Assembly (NCBI GenBank): GCA_013397435.1
Contig: VZRG01002039.1
Coordinates: 1 to 64,000 of the forward strand
Origin: Erythrocercus mccallii
Lineage: Eukaryota > Chordata > Aves > Passeriformes > Dicruridae
Direction of reading: 5' to 3'
Length of the DNA: 64,000 nt
Below, one piece after another: positions 1-12,900 of the stretch. The position numbers and the translations under genes are program-made. How positions within the stretch are numbered: the first letter of the stretch is position 1; each line of letters starts with the position of its first letter. The notes under the pieces were generated by a model that saw nothing but the letters and a program-made list of their open reading frames with translations, had not been told where the DNA came from and ran no database searches.

Positions 1-3000
1 TACGGGTTACAATAGTTTGTTGTGGATCGTTATGACTCCCACTCCTGAGGAAAGATCTTCTGGGTATGAGTCATGGGGACCCTGCCTGGCTGTGTTTTTC
101 TGTCCCATGGCACCCTATTGTCTATTATATTCTTCTCCCCACACCAAAAATGCACAGACTGAACCAGAGGGATTGCAGTTTGCTCCTGGTTGTCCTTGTG
201 CTATTTTCATTCAATCCTTGCAATTTTACTTCTTTTGAGTATAACAGTGAGTTTTGAGCAAGATGCATCTGTTTGATTTAGTATTATTTTGTGCTTACTA
301 AAGCCCAGCTCCATCACTAATGAAATTAACATCAGGCTCAGAAAGACACAACCTTTAATGTGGGTAATAGTGAGGTTACAATATTGGGTTTCTCCCTCTT
401 TTGAAGATTACTGGCCAATAAGACATAATCCTGGGGAAAGAAGTGCAAAATGTGCTTGTGGGCTTTGGCACAGCTGCTTAAGCATGTCCTGCCTTGGCCC
501 CTGCCCTGTTCCTGTGCTGCTGCTAACATCCCTCTGTTCTCCAAAACAGAGCTGATTCAGCACCTACATCTCTGCTGCTCCACCCTTGTGCCCCAGCTTG
601 AGCTGATTTGGGCAGATATTTTCTGCTGCTGACACCATTAGAGCAGCAGTAACCTCTGGCAGGCAGGTGGGAGACAGCTCCATCTTCACCTGCCGTCACT
701 GTTTGCTTCACTGCCCATGAGCCGGAGCCCTGAGGAGCTGAAGCTCCATTTGCAGCCAAAGCAAGCTGTGGAAAGTCAGCAATTCACTTTTCTCATATTC
801 TTTAGGGATAAAACAACAAAAGCAACAGAAGATTTAATATAGCAATGTGCTAAGGGAGTTAGATTGTGGAAATCACGTATCCAATAACTCACTGGCCAGT
901 AGCAGGAACTATTGATGGCATCTTTACTCATCACAGTCAGCTGAATTAAATTTCCTTAACGGCCACTTCCCAGCGACAATCACCACTTTATTTCTTTGTG
1001 TTTTCATGCAGTTCACCTGCTGAGAGGATGTTACCCATCCGCCTTCATGCTGCTGGGTAGCAATGCTCCCAGGTGGCAGAGGAATGCTGTATCTCATTCC
1101 TGCCCTCCTTACAGTGATACACATAACAAAACCATTGATGAATTGTATTCTTCCTGCAGGCTACTGGGTCTGTGAAGGATCAAAGTAAAAGTACATCTTC
1201 ATAACTCCTGGTGCTTAAGGAAAGTCATAAATAACGGCAATGCTGTGGCTGTGTATAGATTCTGTGCCCAGGGACAAAGCATTTCACAAACGCAGTTAAG
1301 AAATGTTATTCATATTTTATACAAAGGGGAACTTACAACCCAGACAATAGGTAATATTTTTCGTTCTATGTGCCCAATGTATTGGAACAAAAGCTATTTT
1401 GGTAATATCACATTTGGCAGAGCTCTGCAACATGCACTCCAGTGTACAGCTCCAGAGCTGTTTCCTACTGCAGGTTATGACTCCTTTGAGCAAAATTCCT
1501 GGGTTCAGCACTATGACTGGAGGCACATCAATGCTCTTGTATACTGGTATGAACATGTCATAGTAAATTACTTGCTGGGTGAATAAGGCATTCAGCCCTT
1601 TTAAGGCCCTGTGTAGGCTGAAACACTGGGTCTGAACAGCCTGAACAGTGCTGGGGTTGCTGATCCATGACTTGAGGCACACTGCCTTGGCATTTTCACC
1701 TCACCTTGGCCTAAACAGCTGCTTGTGAAGCAAGGTGATGGGCAGCATCAACTCCCAAAATGTGTGTGTACCCGTGGGGCTCAGGCCAGCTGGCTCAGGA
1801 CATGCTCAAACGATGTCATGTGCAGGGTGACTTGGCAACCCAGTGACTAGTGCAGGAAGCAGGAGGGAGTGGGAGAAACTGGAGGGTATGACTGTTCTTT
1901 GTTTGAAATAGTATTTTTCCCACTCTGATTAAACTGCACTGCAGTTCATTAACTATTCAGGTGTTGTCTGCTCTTTACAGAAAGAAAATGCAAGATGACA
2001 GACTATTTAACAAGTTCATTTTGAGTACAAATTGTGTTTAAGGCAGGAAAAAATATTACCTCATGCAAAACTTGGGTCGGTGTAATTGCAGGTCTGACTG
2101 CTTCGAAGATGAAAAACCTCTTTCTTAATTCAAGGCAAATGTAGCAGAAATAATGTTTAGGAGAGAGGTGCAGGTAGGTACACACCAGGGAGTGCAATTT
2201 TAATATCCTGAGTACAAGATTTTTTAAGTCTTTATCTGACCCGCATTAACACACTTGCTTACATTTCATTTGCCACATTCATCTTTGTCAGTTTCTTGTT
2301 CCCCTCTGTAATTCGTTTGCCTGTGTTTACTCGTATTTATCTCTAGCACTGATGCTCTTGGCCCAGTTCACATCTCCTTGGAGGCCCAGGAGTGCTGCAG
2401 GATAAGATCCAGTTTAATCCTCCACAGGCAAATGACTTGTGGTTCCTCCAGAGTCCGCCAACATGGGCACTTCTTCAGTACCAGCAGCACACACTGTGTG
2501 ATCCAGCCTCTGGATACCTGCCCTTAAAAATATGCAATGAGACTGGGAGTTCATTAATCAGAAGGCAGAAGGTAACTGCTGACATGCTCTGAAATTCAGG
2601 GCTGATCCACGTGATGCTGCAGCTGTGCTGTCAGAGCACTCCCAGGTCCAGGCTCTGTCCTGGCAGCATCTCAGTCCTGCTCCAGGCACTGTGGACCACC
2701 ACCAGGCTGGGCCAGGCTTCTGCAGGAGCCAGACACCTCCTGTGAGGTGCTCTGACCTGCCATTTGAGTATGGACTCCAGCACTGTGCTGAGTCACAAGC
2801 CCTTTCCTCTGTGCTCTGCAGGCTGATTGACAGGGTGCTCATTCCAACACGGGAATCTTTGCTCAAGCAATGGACCCAGATAGGGCAGGACCTGGAAGGG
2901 GCGTGGGCTGATGCTCCTGGACACCCTGTGCTGAAACACTTCGGTTTATGCTTTTACCATCAAGGCTTCTAAGCCTGGCACTCTGCAGAAGGTGGGCACT

Positions 3001-6000
3001 CTCCTCACCACTGACTTGTGGAGCAGAGGGGAGAATTCCAGCTTTGCTGATCTTTTCTGAATGCTGACCTACATCCCCATGGGACAGCCACCAGGATGGG
3101 GGCTGTGCTTTGGAAGGGAAAGGCACAGCTCAGCCTGGAATTCAAATGACATCAACCACCTGTGACCACATCAACTTTGTAAGTGGCCCCAAAATACCAT
3201 CACTAAACATGGTTGAACCAAAAGCTGCTGCCCAGGCTGGGTCTTGTCAGTTTGGCTCCTCCATCCTCTATACACACCTGCCTCCCTGGTTTTGCCTGCT
3301 CTTGTGTCAAGCTCTGCAGAGGGGTCCTGAGCACCCCATGAACTGCAGCAGAAACTCTTGAGAAGTTGAAAACCCCATGATTAGCTATAATATTCCTTGT
3401 TGTAGTCACTTGATTTTGTGCTGTTTACTGAGTCTCACATACCTCCTGATTCAATGTTTTGTAAATTCAGCTTTCTCCAGCTTCAGCTGATGTGTGGATG
3501 CAGACACTCTTGGATGCTATTTATTCCACAAGTGAGAAATGACTTGATAATTTATGGATTGTTAACCCAAAGTTATACAGGTTTTTACCTCAGGGAGAGA
3601 ATAAATACATGTCTCATTTCAACACATTTTAGACAATGCGCTCTTTTTTAATGGCTTCCTTTGATTTTACTCTGAAATATGTAGACACTTTCTCCTAGGA
3701 TTCTCATGTGGAAGCTTCATGCTGTTCTGTCAGGTTGCATATTTTCCCCCTGAATTTCTTAAAGAAGATCTTGCTTATCTGAATTACAAAGATGTTAACG
3801 TTGTATTGTTACTGTGAATATGGAGTTTAGGCAAAGGTTTTATTCTCATTAAGAAATGGAAGAGTTGGAGAATAATTACTGCATTGTCAATGTGAAACTT
3901 ATGGATATTTAATATGAATCAGAACATATTTACTTATTTACAGATGTTGAAATTAGAATACACTTTAGCCTGCAAGCAAAAGAACTTGCACAAATAGCTG
4001 AGAAGTGTAGCTGAGATGATGTGCACACTCTTTGTACCCTAAAATGAGAATATAGCTGTAATGGATATAGATTGGTGTGTTGGTTGAGGATTTTTTAGGC
4101 AATGGCATTTGACATTACAGTTCAAGGATGGAAAAGATTTATTGATCCACGAGTTAAAGAGTGACCCTGGTTTCACCTCTTGTTAGTGCTCTGTAGGTTG
4201 CATTTAAAAACTGTACCGTAATGAATCCTTAGGCTCCAACAAATGTAAATGTAAATCCCTTGATAGACCACAGGGGAGCAAAATCCTGGAGAAGGTGCTT
4301 AGCTCCACCACCTGTTTAATTTAGAAGGTATTTTCATCAGATTAAGGCCAGTTTTGTAGGGTTTGTCCATTTTCACTTTCCTGATAATATAATTTATTTT
4401 GATCTATAAGGACCTCCCAGGCCAATATTTGTAAACAGTGACTGAAGTCACGAGTCAACATCAATATACAAGATGTCAAAGTGGACAGGAAGTTTTACTG
4501 TGCCACTGGGCTCAGCTTTGCATTACTAAGGTAATTATTAAACCTGGGATAAACAGAACTTTGATCCCATGTGTGTTTTTAAACGATTGGTAACAGTTGA
4601 TTTTACAAAAATGCCATTTTGAAAAACCATTCTGTACAAGAATTCATTATACCAACATGTAAGGTGTCCAGTGCAAGGTTTAGCAAAGTAAACTAGCCTG
4701 CAGCAAAGGTGCTGGCATGGGGTGCTGTGCAAGGAGCTGCAGGGCCTCCTGTGATTCCCAGCCAAGAGGAGTGGGAAATGTTCACCTTCCAAATGAGAAA
4801 GCAATTCACTGACATCTGTGGTACTGACTAGCAAGAAAAGGTGACTGTGGCCAGGGAAAGAGTGGGTGTGTAAAAGGCTAAAAATGTGCACCGTAGAAAT
4901 GCATAAGGATCTCTTTCTCACTGGAAAATACTGTTTCCATCTCTCCCTTTAGTCATGGGAAGGTTGTGTAAGCCTCCTCCCTCTGTGGTCTTCTCCAAGG
5001 TCAGCTTCATGCTGGACAAACCTTGCACACCTTGCTTTGCCACATCCCTTCCTGAGAAAGTGCCCAGTGAAAGAGGTGGGAACCTGTGGGATGGGCACAT
5101 GTCTGAGGCACTGTCCCAAAAACATCATCTGTGACCAGAGTTAGGTGCTGGGGGTTTGTATTTGTACATATGTGAAGGTAGGGAAATTTGGGGGAAATAA
5201 GCAGTTAGGGAAAAAAGAAAATAGAGGAGAAGTGGACTTGGGTGAGCTCAAACAGGTCAAAAACACCCGGCATCAGAGGTGTGGATGGGAAGGGACCCCC
5301 CTGCACCAGCCTGTGACAGGGAAAGCTCATACTTGCAGTGTAGTAACTCATCCCCAGGAGAAAAGTAAATGGTAACCTTCCTACTCACACAGGGAGGCTG
5401 TGCCTGTGAAGGGATTCCTTGTGCCTTGGCCTGTGGACAGTCACAAGTCCTGTAGATGTTCAAGTAATGCTGTGAGGGCAACCAACAGCTGTATCTTGGC
5501 AGGAGGCAGCAGTTCCTTAAAGTTGCTAAGAAAGGACCAAAGCAATTGGATGGGCATAAACCTGCACCTGGTGAGCAGCACAGTGAGCAGCAGCTCACAT
5601 CTTCCCTCTCAGTCTGCTCTGCTGCCCTGGGTTGCCTGAAGCACAGGAAGGCAAATAGTCAGTCTAAGCAAACTGCAATCTGCAATCTGCAAACTGCAAT
5701 CCCAGCACATGAAGTCTAAAGAGGGATAACCTAATTCGTTCATTTACACTTCTACTTAATTAAAGAAATTTTTCCTATGATTTCATAATAGAAATAATTT
5801 CCAACAATATCCTGGAATAAAATTATGTTTTCTTGACTAATAAAATTTTGTGGAAGTATGTAATTATACAGCTCCTGTATTTGAATTATAAGATGTACTG
5901 CAAAGTGGCGTGTCTTATGACTATGTAAATTTAAAGCCCTAAATACTTCATACTAGTTGTAAAATAACAGTGTAATCAAAAAGTATGCCACAGTTGGAAA

Positions 6001-9000
6001 GGATGGGCTAGGCATGAAGATGATGAAAACTCATCTGTTTGGTTGGTACTGTCATTTGGCTGTTACCTGCCTACATTTCTTGAGATCTCTCAGGTAGTTC
6101 ATGGCAGATTTCACTGCTATTCTTTGTTACCTAACCCCATAGGTGCAGACATTAATGTATCCACAAGTCATCCTGCCTTCTGCACCTGGAGAGTCTCTAG
6201 CAGGAGAATGCCATGGGAGACAGCCTCAAGGCCTGAAGTAGAATTCCCCAAATCAATGCTGAAATACAACTGGTGGCTTGAAATAATAATAAGTGAAGTA
6301 AATGTCCTCTTACTTGCAGTAATAAAAAAAAAATCTGCAGAGAAAATCTGCAAGGAAATAGCAGGTGAAACCTCAGCATGCTGGTTAGGCTGCTTTTTTA
6401 TCACCTCTAGCAAATGGATATCTACAATGGTGTCGTTTATTGTGGATGACTGATAATAGGATTACAGCTCCCACATCCAAGAAGTATGGCATCCCAAACA
6501 GCATCGTTTCATGCTGAAGATATTATTATCACATCCTGTCTTCACGTACTGCTCAACCAGTTATCTGTGCAGGACTCAGTGTAGAGCTCTGAGACTTTAT
6601 AGGATATTATCATGTTATACGAAATTCAGGCTGCTCTAGCTATAAATCAAGAGGAGACCTTGTATGGTGGCTGGTTCTCCTTGGAGCAGCATCCTAAGCA
6701 GAGGCTCTGTTCTCTGAAAGATTAGAGTGTGATTTAAAAAAAAATGTTGCCAATGAATTTAAAGTTCATGAAAAGGGCAGGTTTAATAGCTTTAGTGTTG
6801 TCTTAGTAGTCTCATATGTACAGCATGTGGGCAGCATAAGCTTGTCCACAACTCCTTTAAAAGACACCCCAAACATGAATACAGAAGCCTTTGGAAGACT
6901 AAGGGGATAATTAAATCTAAATAATCTAAATTTTTGAACATCATAATCCCTATCTATAGCCACTGGCTAGAAGTGCCTAAGGTATGCCACTGGCCAAGGG
7001 CAAGCAACATCCACATACAGGGAAACAGGGGGTCTGCATCTATTTAAGATCTGATTTTGGGGGCAGCTGAGCTGATCCTACTGACTTGTGGCTACCAAAG
7101 CACACCCTTTCCTGTCCCTTCTCACCCATCCCTGAGACGAGGCAGAAAGCTTTCCAGTTTTTGGCTTAGTTTTAGGGTCTCAGTGGGGCAAGATCAGCTC
7201 CAAAACAGGCCCAAAGCAAACAGTAGGAGTACAGGGCACAGGGCTAGGAGAAGACAGGACCAGAGCCATGGATAAGGGGAGATAGCTCCCTGAGTGTTGT
7301 GGGACTGAGCCATTTTACTGTGGGTAATGGAGATGCTCAACTGGGGCTTTGCTCCTCAGTCTCATACAGCCCATGAGGATCAGGCACGCTGAATCTGTGG
7401 GTGCCCACAGGAGCTGGATTGCCCCAGGCACTGCATATTTAGTAGCACAGCTCTCATTTGACCCCTTGTGTTCCTCCCCAAGCAGGAGTAAAAACTGCTC
7501 TTGTTGGGCATAGGAGGCTGCCTTATCCTTGATGAAGAAACTACAGCTGGAAGACAAACACCACCTTCAAAATCCATACTGCTATGAAGTACTAAATGCA
7601 AAACTTGGCAGCCGAGTACCAAAGGTGAAAAGCAGAAAGCTTTGCTCAGCTCCACACAGCTGGTCCAAGATTTTCAACCTGCTCCAGTTAAGAGCCTCAG
7701 CTGGGGCCATCTCTGCTGGGCTGTTGACTCTCAACATCTAAGCAAATATCTTGTCTCCTTTCGCTGATAGGAGACCACAGTATTCACAGGCCAACTGCAC
7801 CAGGGCACACAAAGGAGATTGGGGTCAAACATTAAGATATATTTATATAAACTGATCTGTAATTGAGCTGTGAAAAGGTCAATTCCATTTCAAGGGATCA
7901 AGATGCAGAAGTGGGATCTCCTATAATTTACCTCAGGTGGCCTCCTTCAAAACCCACTGGAGTCAGAAAAATTCTTTAGATCTTCCCCTCAAAAGCAATT
8001 AATCCTCAGAATTTAAAAAACTTATAATGAGAGACCAAAGCTAAAATTTCAGCAACAATGAACTAATCCTTCCTGATAACCAAATGCGCTTAGTACCCAT
8101 ACCCAGGAAGTTAGACTGAACCAGCAGGTTTTCCTACACACTTTTCATCTGTGCTTTATTTTTCCACAAAGACAAGTGTTAAATTAATTGAAGAGACCAA
8201 CCTTTGCAGTCCCCAGGCTTTATATTACACCTGTGTTTTAAAAAATAGATCTGAGAGGGGAAACAGCAGGTTATAAGTTTGCACGAGATTTATGAACTCT
8301 TGTATGCCTCTCTTTGGGGACACCCAGAAAAGAAACGGAATTACTGGATGTACTAGAGAAAATTATGTTAAGGACCTTGTAAGTTAAAAACCAAGCAGTT
8401 TATAGAAAAAGCACTGACACAGTTTATCATTTAGGATTCACTTGATACACATAGGGGGAAGGAAAAAAGATCTGTGTACATAAAAGTAATAATTTAATGA
8501 CAAAGTTCTGTTGGTTACAAGTTAGGGTTTTAAAATGCCCACTGACTATAAAGGCTTGTAATGTTTCAGCAGGTTATTGCCTCTGAGATGTGTTGCCACT
8601 TCATCACACATTTTCAGATTTTTCAAAAGCCTACAATGCTAAAGATGTGCTTTCTTCTGCCTGAAATAATGCCTGAGACTTGAGTGAGGGGGTGAATGTA
8701 TGGCGTATGTTGCTCATGAATAAAAGATACTCACAGCTAAGCAACCTAATGTGGTCCTCACTTAGGGGATTAACTCTATTTACCAGAAAATTTTGAAGAA
8801 TAATTTTGAAGACTGTTTTTTGAGGAGGAGGAATCCAAGTGCTTGAGTAATGCTGGGGATGCCTTAGCAGAGGGGATGGCAGGGAAGGAGCCAGTGAGGA
8901 CATGGAGCCTCGCAGTGGTCACGGGAGATACCTCAGCGCTGTCCCTTCCTGGGGCAGAGGCGAGCTCTGTGCAGAGGAACACAAGCCCCTGTGCATCCTG

Positions 9001-9562
9001 TGGGCAGACAGCTCTGAGGACAGGTACAGGGAAACTCGCCCTGTGGCAGAAGTTGTGCTGAAGATCTGCCTCTTCTAAGCAGGAGGCTCATGCTGTCACT
9101 CTGACACTTCAGAGGTTGTGAGAATGGTCCAACACTTAGAACTTAACTTTCCCCGGCTGTGTCTGGGGTGCCCAGCACTAAATTGAGGTCCTGACTACCC
9201 CAGTCTGTCTGAAGGGGTGATGCTTCGAGCTGAAGGAGGAGACCTCTCACCCACCCCTGCCAGGCTGGCCCAAATCCTCAGGGCGTGCTTGAGTCACTGT
9301 TGGGCTCCCAGATATGCTTCATATGCTGCCTGAGATGTAAAATACCTGGACACTGACTCCGCAGCAAAGAGCCAGCCAGGTGTCTTGCAGGATTCACTGG
9401 GAAGGGTTTGTGCAGGGTCGAAGTAGCACAAGCGTGAAACTGCTCTGCTGAAGTGTAGCTCGGAGACTGGCACCCACGCTGAGCTGCTGCACACACCTGC
9501 AATACCAGTGACAGGCAGGCTAGAAGGGGAAGCTGTAAGAGGAGTGCCTGAGGTCACTTGGT
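1..9562. other. Intergenic sequence downstream of ORC5, no gene recognised
   Basis: No splice-supported or homologous coding sequence was recognised. The block contains several G/C-richer tracts (for example about 2360-3340 and 8840-9530) whose repeat class I could not name. Frames of 113 codons (1245-1586, plus), 121 codons (1317-1682, minus), 127 codons (4538-4921, minus) and 136 codons (6043-6453, plus) resemble no protein I know. A small tandem repeat lies at 5668-5701. Confidence 0.6.
5668..5701. repeat. Short tandem repeat, CTGCAAT/CTGCAAA units
   Basis: Reads gcaaactgcaatctgcaatc then tgcaaactgcaatc, roughly four 7-base units with one A/T variation. No gene nearby. Confidence 0.8.
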
Positions 9563-9941
9563 CTCTTCAGCCTGGAGGAGACTGAGGGGAGACCTCACTG
9601 TAGTTACAACTTCCTCATGAAGGGAAGAGGAAAGGAAGGGGCAGGCATTGATCTCTTTTCTCTGTGGTGACCAGTGACAGGACCCAAGGGAATGGCCTGA
9701 AGTTGTACTGGGGGAAGTTTAGACTGGCTAATAGGAAAAAGGTTTTCAACAAAGAAACTGGGCACTGGAACAGGCTCCCCAGGGAAGCAGTCACAGCTCC
9801 AAGCCTGACAGAGTTCAAGAAGTGTATAGACATATGCTCTCAGGTACAGGGTGTGATTCTTGGGCTGTCTTGGGCTGGAAGTTGGACTCAATCATCTTGA
9901 TGGGCCCCTTCCAACTCAGCACGTTCTGTGATTCTATGATG
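9563..9941 (+). mobile_element. CR1 LINE, 5'-truncated 3' end
   Basis: Recognised from cttcagcctggaggagactg, 'gacctcactg', 'acaggacccaagggaatggc', 'actgggcactggaacaggct', 'ccccagggaagcagtcacag' and the end 'ttggactcaatcatcttgat ... attctatgat'. This is the standard order of an avian CR1 3' region with its octamer-like tail. It is untranslated and inert. Confidence 0.93.
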
Positions 9942-12900
9942 ACACCAAGAAAAGGGGAACATACTACATATGCTGCTACAGGCAGCTCCCATCAGCACAG
10001 CCAATCCATCTACCTGTCTACAACAACAGACCCCCAGAGACACCAAGACCTCTGACCACACTGCCCACCTTGGACATGGAGCTCCAGAATGAAGAGTGGA
10101 GGCTGGTATGGAGAGCAGCCACATAGCTCCAGCCCAGAAACACATGCATGGAGCTAAATGAGCTTCCTCACTACAGCAAGGACTTTTCAAGCCTGAAAAT
10201 GCTTCAAATAACATGTTGAGAGACTGCCAGTGCTCTTGTGTTTGGCTGAGAAGGAAGACACTACCAGTGCTCTCCAGGCCCCTTTTCAGTGGCACAGCAG
10301 TTTACACTCCTGTGCTCTTGGCTGGGCCCACAACCAAGCTGGTAAGTGGTAGATATCCCTCTGCTTGTCCTAAGCCCCAGTGGCACAGCCAGGTACAAAG
10401 AGCTGCAGTGTTCCCCTTCATGGAGAGTCCTTGTACATAACCCCTCAGGAACTGCTCTGTACCTGGCAAGAAGAAAGGGAACACCCTGTGTACCTACAAC
10501 AGTTTTATCCTCCAGTTTTATCTCCTTCATCTTGTAATCCCTAAAGCACAATTTTTTCCTTTCAACTCTTGAAAATATTTTTTTCTTTCAGTTTGGCAGC
10601 AAATGATCAAATATATTTTGTGAAGTCACAAAAAACCCACAGCCCTGAAAATGTGAGAAAAAGAATGAAAAATACTGTTTTTTCTTTGAATTGTAGTTCT
10701 TTGGCTCTACCTGCAGGGTTAGCAAATGGTAGATTGCAAATATAGTTTGAGCATCTATTCATTTTATTGTAGGAAAAACATCAACACGTGTGCTGTATTT
10801 TTTGGCTTCTAAACAGCAGAGGAAATGTACATCATATTGAGAGGTGATGTATATATATATTTTAAGAAGACATTTTGATCCATGCAGCAAAATGAAAAGT
10901 ACACAAATTATTAGCAGTTTATAAGGAATGAAGTTTTACTATACATAATCTTATGTGCTTGTAGATAGAATCCATAATCCCACTAAGAAATGTTAAGTCT
11001 ACCTATAATAAATGAGGGGGGTTTAGAATAAGAATACTTTTTAGATTTGAGCCAATAAATACCTAAAGTATGGAGATTAAAAATAGCATTGAGTACTTTA
11101 CTCCAAGTAGCCAAACAAAATCATCACATTTGTTCTTAGTGACTGCAGTATTCAGTGGTCTTCATTTTCCCAAGACTTTGCTTTAAATTCTGTATTTTCT
11201 TTTGCTATGTTTCTCACTTAAAAGCCTGCATGAGCTTTTGTACTGTTGCCAAGCTTATTTTTTGTTTATATACAGGTTCTTACCATGGAGATATGTCCCT
11301 GACATGAAGGCATCCAGTATAGGAAATTACACGCAATGACTTATTCTTCTAGTTTAATTAATGCTCTGACAACTTGGCAATAAGGCTACAGTGAAGAAAA
11401 GGTCTCTGCAGGGAACCTTAGGTTTTGAGAAATAAGAAAGCTGTCAAAATTTTACTATATATCTATAGCAACATATTGAACATCCAAAGATTTCTGGAAG
11501 GCATCTGTAGAAAAGAATTCAAAAGAAAAAAAGGTTAGCATAAATGATGTTCCTTAACCTGCTAAAAATAAAAGAATGACTTTCTCAGCAGTCAGAGTTG
11601 GAACTGGGTAAGCAGCCTATGCAGACTTGTTTCACGCAAAAAGAAATTCCAGTTTTTAATGAGCAAGGACTGTTTGACACAAACAGGAAAAAGGATTAGC
11701 CCAATCCCTGTTGAGACTGGTTCTCTTCTGTGATTTAAATGAGCTGAATGAGGAGTAGATCTGTTCCACACAGTGATCCATGTAACCATTCTAGATCTCT
11801 GTGTCCAAACACATGTGCCCAGGTCTTCTGCTCCAAACTTTGCATCCTTCTCAGCTGAAAACTGCAACAGCAGCAGCTTGGCACAAAGGCAGAAAAAGGT
11901 GTCTTCTCTCTCCTCTGACAGGTTCAGTAGCTTGAGAAGCATCAAAGATGACATCCCCAAAGCAGCTCTAAAGGCAGCCCGAAGTCACAGACCTTGGAGC
12001 ATCGGGAACCTGTGGTGATTCATGTCTTACTGTGAATATCATTTGATATTCATGATCTTACTGTGTTCTTTCACCATCCTCACTTCCCCAGGAAGGGAAA
12101 TTGAGAAAGAAAAAGCAGAACCACCTGACTTCCTCCGCTATCTCTGTATCTCTTTGGCTGTGAACATGCAAAGACACTGCTCTTTTCTGATGGAAGAGTT
12201 ATTCTTTAGCTACTGAAGGAAAACAGCTGCCTCTGGTCACACGTTTAATTGCCTTCCACACCAAAAATTTATACAGTTGTACCATCGGAGGATAATATAA
12301 ACCAGTACCATATTTAGGTAGCATCCTGAAATCAGGATTTCTGACTCCTGTAGTGTGAGGGCTACCCAATACAGAGTCAGCCTTATCTCCTGGTTCCCTA
12401 CTTTTTATTTTAGGAATGAGATTACTTATTTCTGCAAATACATCCCAAATGGATCAGAAGGATCAGCTTCGGTCTCTTCAGCAGTCTGACTTTAAAAGAA
12501 ACTGGATGGTGAACAACAGAGGCCTTGCTGAGGACAAATTACTTTGCAGAAAGTAACTGACTATTTGCACAACCATTATATTTGCTTTTCCTATTATCAA
12601 CCAGAGACCCTTCCCACACTCTTGACATCAGGTAAGATTTTTGTAAAGGATTCTAAGCCATTGAAAAGCAACACACTCAGGATACATAAACACATCTCTT
12701 TACTGATGGCTCCAGACATGTTCTATCTTGCTTGAAGTGAAGAGTAGCACTGAAGAAGTTATTTAAGGTTCCTGCACATGCCCCAAGCCCAGGCTCAGTC
12801 AAGTGAAAGAGCCTATGCTGACAGAGAGGAAGCTCCCCTCCCCGCGAGGCAGGAGCTACAGGTTTGTTTACATCACTGGAGAAATCGTGTACTTGTCTTT

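Noticed and set aside
1245..1682. Overlapping 113-codon (plus) and 121-codon (minus) frames
   Set aside because: No resemblance to a known protein, no splice or promoter context, and frames of this size are expected by chance in 64 kb.
4455..4500. Minus-strand VHFDILYIDVDS followed by a stop, resembling the ORC5 end
   Set aside because: No AG acceptor in the required place; the true terminal exon is at 19078-19123.
6043..6453. 136-codon plus-strand frame
   Set aside because: Low-complexity lysine run (aataaaaaaaaaatc) inside, no recognisable domain, opposite strand also open.
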